A stretch of DNA of 11,726 bases, from positions 1-11,726 of the forward strand of contig JBHBZU010000023.1 of the NCBI GenBank assembly GCA_041797745.1. Reading direction: 5' to 3'. The notes below the pieces were generated by a model. That model was not told the origin of the DNA. It saw nothing but the letters and a program-made list of their open reading frames with translations, and made no database searches. Position 1 is the stretch's first letter; every line of letters starts with the position of its first letter. The stretch comes from UBA3871 sp041797745 (GTDB lineage: Bacteria > Bacillota > Clostridia > Peptostreptococcales > Anaerovoracaceae). Below are positions 6,086 to 11,726 of this stretch, piece after piece. Made by a program: the position numbers and the translations under genes.

Positions 6086-6155
6086 ACCAGTCTCGCCCTC
6101 ATGGGTGTCCTAAAGAATTTTAGGCACTTCAAAAACCCGTTCAGTGCGGCTCAAC
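6086..6155 (-). ncRNA. L21 leader RNA (Rfam L21_leader type)
   Basis: The minus-strand 5' region of rplU matches what I recall of the Firmicutes L21 leader. It has a GCACT/AGTGC stem (6143-6147 with 6124-6128) around GAACGGGTTTTT, a CCTAAA/TTTAGG stem (6119-6124 with 6109-6114), then ACACCC-ATGA-GGGCGAGACTGG with CCC/GGG pairing (6096-6105). The first two stems share one base at 6124. This leader is thought to let a ribosomal protein control its own operon. Its 5' end fits the start predicted from the promoter at 6162-6190. A covariance search would confirm it. Confidence 0.75.
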
Positions 6156-6161
6156 ATTGAT

Positions 6162-6190
6162 ATGATACTACAAGATAGATATAATGTCAA
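6162..6190 (-). promoter_or_regulatory. Promoter of the rplU-rpmA operon
   Basis: Minus-strand TTGACA (6185-6190), a 17-bp spacer and TATCAT (6162-6167). Transcription would start near 6155, at the 5' end of the L21 leader RNA. The region just upstream is A/T-rich and holds three TTCTAAAT copies (ATTTAGAA on the transcribed strand) that could act as an upstream promoter element. Confidence 0.75.
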
Positions 6191-6200
6191 ATATTTTTTC

Positions 6201-6236
6201 TTCTAAATGAAGTAGTTTCTAAATGCGTTTCTAAAT
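6201..6236. repeat. Three copies of TTCTAAAT upstream of the rplU promoter
   Basis: TTCTAAAT occurs at 6201-6208, 6217-6224 and 6229-6236; the first two are followed by G. The copy nearest the promoter is 11 bp upstream of the -35 box. It may be a UP-like element or a regulator site; chance in AT-rich DNA is possible. Confidence 0.5.
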
Positions 6237-6286
6237 TATACTTAACTTTTTCCTTTTCTTTTTTATTCTATACAAAAGTCTGTACA

Positions 6287-6341
6287 AAAGTCACCTGTTT
6301 TCCTCTTTCTACATTTTAGAAAGATTGAAAAAGGTGACTTT
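6287..6341 (-). terminator. Long hairpin, probable terminator of the efflux operon
   Basis: AAAGTCACCT (6287-6296) pairs with AGGTGACTTT (6332-6341), TTTTC (6298-6302) with GAAAA (6327-6331), and TCTTTCTA (6304-6311) with TAGAAAGA (6317-6324) around a 5-nt loop: 23 base pairs in 55 nt with small bulges. On the minus strand it lies about 110 bp after the permease stop, and the stem end merges into TTTT. The T-run is short, so termination is likely but not certain; an RNA-stabilising 3' structure is the alternative. A TACAAAAGTC direct repeat (6271-6280, 6283-6292) overlaps its edge. Confidence 0.5.
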
Positions 6342-6450
6342 GATTTTGCACCGAAATTATAAAATCAATCAGATGATTTTACTGTTTCTTTTATGGTTTT
6401 ATAACGCTTCCGACAGTGTTTACATAATTATAATTTGTGTAAACTTGGTT

Positions 6451-7677
6451 TTACTCGTAGCGCAATGCTTCAATAGGATCCAGCTTCGCCGCCTTTTTTG
6501 CAGGGAGAATACCAAAGAGCAATCCCACACCTGCCGAGAAGACGATGGCAAAGCCTATTGCAGCAGGACTGACAATCAAACCCACACCTGCAATGGTCAT
6601 TCCGATACCTGCAATACCAAGCCCCAGCAACAGTCCGATGATACCACCTATAACCGAAAGAATCATAGCTTCTATCAAAAACTGCGTAAGAATATCTTTA
6701 GTTCTTGCTCCAAGTGACTTTCTGATACCGATTTCTCTGGTTCGTTCGGTAACGGATACAAGCATTATGTTCATAATTCCTATACCGCCTACCAGTAATG
6801 AAATAGCTGCAATAGCACCTATAGCCAAAGAAATTACACCAAGAACCTGATTTATTTGAGTCAGCTGACTTTCCGCCGTTTGAGCCATATAGGTATCTTT
6901 TTCCTGATCCTTTATTTTTTCATACCATTCGCATATGCGCTTACCTGTGGCATTAATATCACATTCAGGGTCTAGGAAAACTTCAACATAAGAGCTTGGC
7001 TCACCGTCATATTCCGCTACAACTGTGTATGGTGCATAACAGTTGTACGTAGGCTCTCCCATGCTCAATTTAGAGAATATAGAATCGGGAACTTCAAAAA
7101 TACCCACTACCAAATAATCGCCGTAAGAGCCCTCTTTTCCCTCAAGAGTAATCTTTTCTCCTATGATATTTTCTCTATTGTAAAGTTTTTGAGCCATTTT
7201 AGTATCTACTACAATGGTATTCTTTCGTTTTTCCACATCGCTTTCATTAACCATGCGACCATATTTCATAGTAATACTCTTATAAAACTTTTCATATTTT
7301 GCATTTACGCCCTGAATACTTACGTTTGCTTTAACTTTTCCGGCTCTGAAGAAGCCACCCCTGCTGAAATATGGTGAAGTATATTCAACCTCGCTAAAAC
7401 GTTCGCTTAAAGCATTTATCTCATCCCATGTAAAAAGAGTTGATGAATCTATATAGCCGTCATCACTGAGTTTTTTCCAGTTTTGCATGATGTACAGGTA
7501 GCCTGCACCTACTCCCTCAAACTGCTTTGATACTTCTCCTTTAGCGGAATTACCGATGGAGGTAATAGCAATAACTGAACTGATACCGATTATGATACCC
7601 AGCATAGTTAAAAATGACCTGAGTTTATTACTTTTAATAGCTGTCAACGCCAGCTTAATGTTTTCAATAAATAGCAT
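6451..7677 (-). CDS. MacB/YknZ-like ABC transporter permease (FtsX family)
   Basis: 408 residues. One membrane segment near the N-terminus (about 21-42), a large extracytoplasmic MacB_PCD-type domain (about 43-272), then three segments (about 276-304, 331-360, 371-392). The motif SLLVGGIGIMNIMLVSVTER (293-312), continued by TREIGIRKSLGA, and the C-terminal end LDPIEALRYE (399-408) are hallmarks of MacB-type permeases. Its ATG overlaps the ATPase stop (TAATG, one shared base), with GGGGAGGTGGG upstream, so translation is coupled. With the ATPase and adaptor it forms a tripartite machine; MacB-type transporters move substrates by mechanotransmission across the outer face rather than through a central pore. 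In Bacillus the similar YknWXYZ protects against the SdpC toxin; in this organism the substrate is unknown. Confidence 0.93.
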   Translation of the reverse strand: MLFIENIKLALTAIKSNKLRSFLTMLGIIIGISSVIAITSIGNSAKGEVSKQFEGVGAGYLYIMQNWKKLSDDGYIDSSTLFTWDEINALSERFSEVEYTSPYFSRGGFFRAGKVKANVSIQGVNAKYEKFYKSITMKYGRMVNESDVEKRKNTIVVDTKMAQKLYNRENIIGEKITLEGKEGSYGDYLVVGIFEVPDSIFSKLSMGEPTYNCYAPYTVVAEYDGEPSSYVEVFLDPECDINATGKRICEWYEKIKDQEKDTYMAQTAESQLTQINQVLGVISLAIGAIAAISLLVGGIGIMNIMLVSVTERTREIGIRKSLGARTKDILTQFLIEAMILSVIGGIIGLLLGLGIAGIGMTIAGVGLIVSPAAIGFAIVFSAGVGLLFGILPAKKAAKLDPIEALRYE

Positions 7678-8417
7678 TAGATTCCCACCTCCCCGTAAGG
7701 AAGTTCACATCCTCTTTCAATTCCTTTGGCAGTAAGATGTTCCTTGACAATACAACCGTCACGAAATTCTACCACGCGACTTGTGAACTCGGCAATATCC
7801 GGTTCGTGAGTTACAACCACTACGGTGTTTCCCATTTCATTCAGTTTCGTAAAAATTTCCATAATCTCCACTGAAGACGCGGAGTCAAGGTTGCCTGTAG
7901 GCTCGTCTGCCAATATAATAGGCGGTTTCATTGTAAGTGCTCTTGCAATGGCCACACGTTGTCTCTGACCTCCTGAAAGTTCGTTAGGCATATGTTCAGC
8001 ACGGGTACCAAGACCCACCATATCAAGAAGTTCAGTTGCTCTCTCTTTTCTTTCTTCTGCCGGAATCTTACCGTAAATCATAGGCAGTTCCACATTTTTC
8101 TGTGCACTGGTTCTCGGAATAAGATTGAAAGATTGGAAAACAAAACCCAGCTTTTTATTTCTAATATATGAAAGTTCATCATCACTTTTGTTAATGGTTT
8201 CCTCTCCCTCAAGAAGATAGGAGCCCTCAGTGGCTCTATCCAAGCAACCAAGAATGTTCATAAGGGTAGACTTTCCTGAACCGGAAGTACCCATAATGGC
8301 TACAAATTCCCCCTCATAAACGGTTAAATTAATATTTTTCAAAGCTTTAACTTCGATCTCACCATTTTTATATATTTTTGATAGATCGCGAACTTTGATT
8401 ACCTCTTTTTTATTCAT
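7677..8417 (-). CDS. MacB/LolD/YknY-like ABC transporter ATP-binding protein
   Basis: 246 residues from ATG 8417. Walker A GTSGSGKST (43-51), Q-loop Q95 in FVFQSFNL, canonical signature LSGGQRQRVAIARAL (147-161), Walker B IILADE (167-172), D-loop NLDS and switch histidine H204. GFVFQSFNLIPR with ADEPTGNLD is typical of the MacB/LolD/FtsE class that serves FtsX-type permeases. The frame can be extended two codons to a TTG at 8423, but GAGG lies 8 nt before ATG 8417 and too close to the TTG. It is the middle gene of the adaptor-ATPase-permease operon, 21 bp after the adaptor stop and overlapping the permease start by one base. Nothing is missing from the active site. Confidence 0.94.
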   Translation of the reverse strand: MNKKEVIKVRDLSKIYKNGEIEVKALKNINLTVYEGEFVAIMGTSGSGKSTLMNILGCLDRATEGSYLLEGEETINKSDDELSYIRNKKLGFVFQSFNLIPRTSAQKNVELPMIYGKIPAEERKERATELLDMVGLGTRAEHMPNELSGGQRQRVAIARALTMKPPIILADEPTGNLDSASSVEIMEIFTKLNEMGNTVVVVTHEPDIAEFTSRVVEFRDGCIVKEHLTAKGIERGCELPYGEVGI

Positions 8418-8438
8418 AATCAATACCTCGCAAATCTA

Positions 8439-9635
8439 TTATTTATCTGATGCAGCTTTCAAAACTACTGTTGCACCGTCTTCCAAAGACAGTTCCGGTG
8501 AAAGAACTACCTGATTTCCCTCTTTAAGTTTGCCCTCGACAATTTCAATATCAAAATCTCCCTCAAGACCTGTCTTAACCTTAACTTTCTTTACAGTATT
8601 ATCTTTATTTATTACAAAGACACTGGTTTCTCCTGTATCAGGATCTTCGCTTACGGCGTCAATCGGTACGGTAAGAACATTCTTTAATGAATTGGTTTTA
8701 ATAACGGCCTTTGCTGTAACCCCTGCAATAAGATTAGTATCCCCCTTATCCACATCAATAGTAACAGGGATAACCATATTATTTCCTTGTACGTTGGTTT
8801 CACCTGTAGGCGCAATCTGACTAACCACACCTGTTACTTTTTGTTTTCCTAATACTTCAGCAGAAATTTCTACACTCTGACCAACCTTAATGTCCGCAAT
8901 TTCGCTTTCGCTTACCTTTACTTCCATCTTGAAGCGAGATACATCCTCTACTACAAACATAGCTTCCTTTGCATTAGTATCGTTTGCAATACGACCTACT
9001 GTACAATTAACTCTGGTAACTGTACCGTTGATAGGACTTTTTATTACACCCTTTTCTGAGGTATCGTATGAACCTAAAGTAAGTCTGGCTGTTTTATATG
9101 CGCTTTCTGCCGCGTCATATTCGCTTTTGGAAATAGCCCCCTCGGAATAAAGAGCCTTTGCTACGTTGTAAGCATTTTTTGCGTCATTATATGTTACAGA
9201 TTGAATGTTGTACTGATCCATAATTTTGGAAGTGTCAAGCTTAGCCAAAATCTGACCTTTAGTAACCTTTTCTCCCTCTTTAACTAAAATTTGAGTAATG
9301 GTAAGATTTTCCGCAGAATATACATTTGCTGATTCTGCTCCTACTACGGTTCCCTTAATAGAAACTGTGGTTTCAAGATCCTGCAATTCCGTTACCCCTG
9401 AACTAACCGCTGCAATCCCCGATGTTTTTTCTCGCTTTCCCGAAATAAAACTTGCAAGCAATGCTACGATTACAAGCACAATGACAATAAAAATAACAGC
9501 CTTGAGCTTCTTGTGTTTTACCGGCTTCTTTGGCTGTGCCTTTTCTACAGAATAAGACACTCCATCCGCTCCCACCAAATTTACTTTTTGGCTTTCAGAT
9601 GTAGAATCACTAATATTCTTATTCTTCTTAAACAT
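8439..9635 (-). CDS. Membrane-fusion adaptor of an ABC efflux pump (MacA/YknX-like)
   Basis: 398 residues. A long polar cytoplasmic N-terminus (1-43) precedes one membrane anchor (about 44-64, KLKAVIFIVIVLVIVALLAS), with no lipoprotein cysteine. Then come the first biotinyl-lipoyl half (about 96-137, VKEGEKVTKGQILAKLD), a short helical hairpin (138-190, including EGAISKSEYDAAESAY), the second lipoyl half (about 196-232, IKSPINGTVTRVN), a beta-barrel (about 236-314) and a membrane-proximal domain (about 318-395). The short hairpin suits a Gram-positive adaptor that need not reach an outer-membrane channel. The start ATG 9635 follows AGGGGG. As first gene of the operon it probably gathers substrate outside the membrane and couples to the MacB-like permease; export of peptides or toxins is an inference from YknX. 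Confidence 0.92.
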   Translation of the reverse strand: MFKKNKNISDSTSESQKVNLVGADGVSYSVEKAQPKKPVKHKKLKAVIFIVIVLVIVALLASFISGKREKTSGIAAVSSGVTELQDLETTVSIKGTVVGAESANVYSAENLTITQILVKEGEKVTKGQILAKLDTSKIMDQYNIQSVTYNDAKNAYNVAKALYSEGAISKSEYDAAESAYKTARLTLGSYDTSEKGVIKSPINGTVTRVNCTVGRIANDTNAKEAMFVVEDVSRFKMEVKVSESEIADIKVGQSVEISAEVLGKQKVTGVVSQIAPTGETNVQGNNMVIPVTIDVDKGDTNLIAGVTAKAVIKTNSLKNVLTVPIDAVSEDPDTGETSVFVINKDNTVKKVKVKTGLEGDFDIEIVEGKLKEGNQVVLSPELSLEDGATVVLKAASDK

Positions 9636-9708
9636 ATTCAGTTCCCCCTAAAAATAATCTCTAATAATAATATTACCAACAATAAATTATACAATTTAAT
9701 TCAAAGAA

Positions 9709-9737
9709 ATTATACTATTCCCTTACTCCCATTGCAA
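9709..9737 (-). promoter_or_regulatory. Promoter of the efflux operon
   Basis: Minus-strand TTGCAA (9732-9737), a 17-bp spacer and consensus TATAAT (9709-9714). Transcription would start near 9702, about 67 nt before the adaptor ATG. A second TATAAT-like box lies downstream in the leader but has no matching -35. Confidence 0.65.
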
Positions 9738-9745
9738 TAGCTAAC

Positions 9746-9763
9746 TCTTACAACTTTCTTACA
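9746..9763 (-). promoter_or_regulatory. Direct repeat upstream of the efflux promoter, possible response-regulator site
   Basis: TCTTACA (9746-9752) is repeated exactly at 9757-9763, an 11-bp period (TGTAAGA-N4-TGTAAGA on the transcribed strand). It lies 9 bp upstream of the -35 box. OmpR/PhoB-family activators bind such head-to-tail sites one helical turn apart in this position. No two-component genes are in the window. Confidence 0.4.
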
Positions 9764-9781
9764 TATTTCTGTTTTTTTCGT

Positions 9782-9795
9782 AACCTTATTAGGTT
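9782..9795. repeat. Small inverted repeat upstream of the efflux promoter
   Basis: AACCT (9782-9786) and AGGTT (9791-9795) with a 4-nt centre. It is too weak for a terminator and lacks a T-run; it could be a regulator site. Confidence 0.3.
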
Positions 9796-9839
9796 TTCAT
9801 AGAAATAATTCAAGCAGATTCGATTTTGCCGAAGTTTTC

Positions 9840-9872
9840 AAAAGAAAATCGGAGGCTTTACCACCTCCGATT
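9840..9872 (-). terminator. Rho-independent terminator downstream of recA
   Basis: AATCGGAGG (9847-9855) and CCTCCGATT (9864-9872) form a perfect 9-bp stem with an 8-nt loop. On the minus strand it is followed by TTTTC and TTTTG. It lies about 150 bp past the recA stop and ahead of the efflux promoter, so it separates the two units. Confidence 0.8.
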
Positions 9873-9901
9873 CTTATCTGATATACTTTTGCCTGTCTTT
9901 A

Positions 9902-10026
9902 TATTTAATTAACATCATACTTTTTTAGGTTCAACAAGTACAACTATAATTGGTTTTATTTAGTTCAACCATTAGTTAATTTTTAGCAAATATAATTTCA
10001 ACCTGTATTTAATTAACATCATACTT
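9902..10026. repeat. Exact 21-bp direct repeat flanking an 83-bp AT-rich segment after recA
   Basis: The 21 bp at 9902-9922 recur exactly at 10006-10026 (both begin TATTTAATTAACATC), a period of 104 bp. The right copy overlaps the recA stop codon (10025-10027). Sequence outside and between the copies is not alike, so this is not a simple tandem duplication. The 83 bp between them hold loose GTTGAAC-type repeats and no open frame worth reporting. The rest of the 9636-10024 spacer holds the recA terminator and the efflux promoter region; no other gene is seen. Confidence 0.75.
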
Positions 10027-11101
10027 ATTCTTGGATAACACCATCTTCATCTACGAGAGGTTCTTCAACAGAATCATCCTCGTATCCTGCATATGCATTA
10101 CGTTCTCTACGAAGTGAATCAAGAAGCTGTCCCTCTAATTTATCCATAATTTCCGGATTTGAGAGCAGGAATACCTTAACGTTTTCACGACCTTGACCAA
10201 TACGATTACCGTCATAGCTATACCATGAGCCTGCCTTATCAATTAGTCCTGCTTCTGTTGCACAATCAAGAATATCTCCTGCCTTAGAGATACCCTCTCC
10301 GTACATAATATCAAACTCCGCCTGCTTAAACGGTGGCGCAACCTTGTTTTTTACAACCTTTACTTTAGTACGATTGCCAAGCATCTGGTCTCCTGATTTA
10401 ATAGTTTCAACGCGGCGAACTTCAATTCGCATGGAAGAATAAAACTTTAACGCACGACCGCCTGTAGTAACTTCAGGATTTCCGTAAACCACGCCAACCT
10501 TTTCACGTAACTGGTTTATGAATACCACAGCAGTATTAGATTTATTTATGACACCTGTCAGCTTACGAAGAGCTTGAGACATGAGGCGCGCCTGCAAGCC
10601 TACGTGGGAATCCCCCATACTGCCCTCGATTTCACTCTTTGGCACTAAAGCTGCTACGGAGTCTATAATAACAACATCTAAAGCTCCTGAACGAACCAGC
10701 ATTTCGCATATTTCAAGTGCCTGTTCTCCCGTATCTGGTTGAGATACTATAAGCTCATCTATATCTACACCTAAATTTGCAGCATATTCCGGATCTAAAG
10801 CATGCTCTGCATCAATGAATGCAGCCTTGCCTCCTGCTTTTTGCGCCTCTGCAATTATGTGTAAAGTAAGAGTAGTCTTACCTGAAGATTCAGGTCCATA
10901 TATTTCAGTGATACGACCCTTTGGAATACCACCGATACCTGTCGCCATATCTACACTGATGGAACCTGTAGAAATAGCTTCAATATTCATACGCAGATTG
11001 TCATCTCCAAGCTTCATCACTGCGCCTTTACCAAACTGTTTTTGTATCTGTAACATAGCGGCCTCTAAGGCCTTGTCTCTTTCGTCTTTATTAGTTGCCA
11101 C
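10025..11101 (-). CDS. recA: Recombinase RecA
   Basis: 358 residues from GTG 11101, which follows GGAGG (11109-11113) by 7 nt; an upstream ATG at 11149 would read through the LexA box and is rejected. RecA core: Walker A GPESSGKT (69-76), Walker B VVIIDS (143-148), the MAW-like region around EGSMGDSHVGLQARLMSQALR, loop L2 (INQLREKVGVVYGNPEVTTGG, from 195), and an acidic C-terminal tail ending DEDGVIQE. It forms ATP-dependent filaments on single-stranded DNA for homologous recombination and triggers LexA self-cleavage. It lies after cinA, as in many Firmicutes, but has its own promoter with a perfect LexA box at the start of transcription plus a second, weaker one. Length and motifs are normal; there is no intein. 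Confidence 0.98.
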   Translation of the reverse strand: MATNKDERDKALEAAMLQIQKQFGKGAVMKLGDDNLRMNIEAISTGSISVDMATGIGGIPKGRITEIYGPESSGKTTLTLHIIAEAQKAGGKAAFIDAEHALDPEYAANLGVDIDELIVSQPDTGEQALEICEMLVRSGALDVVIIDSVAALVPKSEIEGSMGDSHVGLQARLMSQALRKLTGVINKSNTAVVFINQLREKVGVVYGNPEVTTGGRALKFYSSMRIEVRRVETIKSGDQMLGNRTKVKVVKNKVAPPFKQAEFDIMYGEGISKAGDILDCATEAGLIDKAGSWYSYDGNRIGQGRENVKVFLLSNPEIMDKLEGQLLDSLRRERNAYAGYEDDSVEEPLVDEDGVIQE

Positions 11102-11108
11102 AATAAAA

Positions 11109-11113
11109 CCTCC
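11109..11113 (-). promoter_or_regulatory. Ribosome binding site that fixes the recA GTG start
   Basis: Minus-strand GGAGG, 7 nt before GTG 11101. It decides between this start and the longer open frame from 11149. Confidence 0.85.
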
Positions 11114-11121
11114 ATAACTGT

Positions 11122-11133
11122 GAACAAATGGTC
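11122..11133. promoter_or_regulatory. Second, imperfect LexA box at recA
   Basis: GAACAAATGGTC differs from GAAC-N4-GTTC at one conserved base. Its centre is 22 bp from the centre of the perfect box, about two helical turns, so two LexA dimers could bind the same face of the DNA. Confidence 0.45.
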
Positions 11134-11143
11134 GAACAGTGTA

Positions 11144-11155
11144 GAACATCTGTTC
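11144..11155. promoter_or_regulatory. LexA (SOS) box of recA
   Basis: GAACATCTGTTC is a perfect GAAC-N4-GTTC LexA site of the Bacillus/Clostridium type. It lies directly after the -10 box at 11164-11169, over the predicted transcription start, so LexA would block initiation until DNA damage. Confidence 0.9.
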
Positions 11156-11163
11156 TTATTTTA

Positions 11164-11192
11164 AGAATACATTAAAAGATGAACTACGTCAA
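11164..11192 (-). promoter_or_regulatory. Promoter of recA
   Basis: Minus-strand TTGACG (11187-11192), a 17-bp spacer and TATTCT (11164-11169); the start near 11157 falls beside the LexA box. A second candidate further upstream has TTGACA (11245-11250), an 18-bp spacer and TAATAT (11221-11226). The first fits SOS control better. Confidence 0.6.
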
Positions 11193-11325
11193 TACTTTTT
11201 TAAAATAATTTCTTTTCCATATATTACCATAAACTTTAAGAGCTTGTCAACCAATATTTTCCAAAATTAAATGGCAAATCACCCGTCATAATTATTCTTC
11301 TATGATAAAAAATTTATCTATACCT

Positions 11326-11352
11326 AAAATGCAGGCACCAAGGGTACCTGCA
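11326..11352 (-). terminator. Probable terminator of cinA
   Basis: TGCAGG (11330-11335) and CCTGCA (11347-11352), with inner ACC/GGT pairing, form a hairpin that begins 6 nt after the cinA stop. On the minus strand TTTT follows. It may be leaky; readthrough into recA is possible but recA has its own promoter. Confidence 0.6.
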
Positions 11353-11358
11353 AATTTT

Positions 11359-11726
11359 TTACAATATTGAATCTATCAGGCTTAAAATTGCCAGTGTGGT
11401 ATAATTTCTTACATCATTCCTCTTACGACCGAAAGCCTGAATTTCTTTAACTATAGTTACATATCCGTCCTTACTGTTAAAAATATGTATACCCTCTTTG
11501 GAATCTATAGTATAAATATTGCCTCCTGCTGTTGTTTTAGAGCCTGTTTTAAGGGATTCCCTGAACTTAATACCAATGTAAGACTGCCCCACAGGATGTT
11601 CTTCCGTATAGCCCTCAGGTCCTGCAACTCCTGTGACGGATACGCAAATATCCGCAAGAGTTTTATTAAAGAGCCCCTCTACCATTTCCAATGCGGTTTC
11701 AGGAGAAAATTCCGTATATTTTTCCA
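11359..11726 (-). CDS. cinA: CinA-type protein, C-terminal part (5' end beyond window)
   Basis: The frame is open to the right edge, giving about 121 residues. DICVSVTGVAGPEGYTEEHPVG followed by QSYIGIKF matches the CinA C-terminal domain (nicotinamide-nucleotide deamidase, PncC fold; VTGIAGP...PVG in the family). This enzyme recycles NMN in pyridine-nucleotide salvage; full-length CinA also has an N-terminal MoaB-like domain, outside this window. It ends with IQAFGRKRNDVRNYTTLAILSLIDSIL, in place of the FxGxRxxVR...A segment. Between YIGI and this end there are about 25 more residues than I expect (KTGSKTTAGGNIYTIDSKEG and onward), a likely hairpin insertion. The position just upstream of recA is the classic cinA-recA pairing. 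I cannot tell whether the N-terminal domain is present. Confidence 0.88.
   Translation of the reverse strand, partial: EKYTEFSPETALEMVEGLFNKTLADICVSVTGVAGPEGYTEEHPVGQSYIGIKFRESLKTGSKTTAGGNIYTIDSKEGIHIFNSKDGYVTIVKEIQAFGRKRNDVRNYTTLAILSLIDSIL

Noticed and set aside
6418..6444. GTTTACA/TGTAAAC hairpin just after the permease stop as terminator
   Set aside because: Seven AT-rich pairs around a 13-nt loop with no T-run on the minus strand; at most an RNA 3' structure.
6325..6717. Plus-strand open frame of 130 codons
   Set aside because: It overlaps the antisense strand of the MacB-like permease, has no ribosome binding site or family likeness, and is a shadow frame.
11102..11149. RecA starting at ATG 11149 with 16 extra residues
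   Set aside because: That stretch contains the LexA box and the ribosome binding site of the GTG start at 11101, and the extra residues are not RecA-like.
1..11726. CRISPR array, insertion sequence, prophage, toxin-antitoxin pair or tRNA
   Set aside because: No regularly spaced repeats, transposase or integrase motifs, paired small genes or cloverleaf were found on either strand by eye.

Overview
The window looks like chromosomal DNA from a low-GC, Gram-positive anaerobe of the class Clostridia. The reasons are strong GGAGG-type ribosome binding sites, -35/-10 promoters with 17-bp spacers, a Bacillus/Clostridium-type LexA box (GAAC-N4-GTTC) at recA, an L21 leader RNA, the linked pairs cinA-recA and rplU-rpmA-obgE, and a TIGR03960-type radical SAM gene. 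I cannot name a genus. Twelve of the thirteen genes are on the minus strand, so the biological reading direction is right to left.

From the right edge: the 3' part of cinA, then recA with its own LexA-controlled promoter; an AT-rich spacer of about 390 bp with a recA terminator and an exact 21-bp repeat; a three-gene MacAB/YknXYZ-like efflux operon (membrane-fusion adaptor, ATPase, FtsX-type permease) with a good promoter and an 11-bp-period direct repeat upstream of it; a spacer of about 385 bp with a large hairpin, the rplU promoter and the L21 leader RNA; then rplU, rpmA, an intergenic terminator and obgE. Further left is a short GntR/YtrA-type regulator with an ABC-2 ATPase and permease, a self-contained and probably autoregulated operon. 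At the left end, the single plus-strand gene (an XRE regulator with a degenerate LexA/S24-like C-terminal domain) is divergent from the partial radical SAM gene.

Most genes are housekeeping (translation, ribosome assembly, recombination) or common transporters. I see no mobile element, CRISPR array, toxin-antitoxin pair, tRNA or defence system. The more unusual points are: (1) L27 is encoded without the N-terminal leader usual in Firmicutes, and the gene for its processing protease Prp is missing from its usual place between rplU and rpmA; (2) L21 carries a C-terminal tail of about 65 residues ending in a small SAP/Rho-N-like helical module; (3) the XRE regulator keeps an S24-like fold signature but lacks the serine/lysine pair; (4) several regulatory layouts can be read directly, namely LexA boxes at recA, a palindrome-rich promoter at gntR, a response-regulator-like repeat at the efflux operon, and a terminator between rpmA and obgE.

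Five translation starts were moved from the longest open frame to positions set by ribosome binding sites: XRE to TTG 956, permease to ATG 2386, gntR to ATG 3640, efflux ATPase to ATG 8417, recA to GTG 11101.
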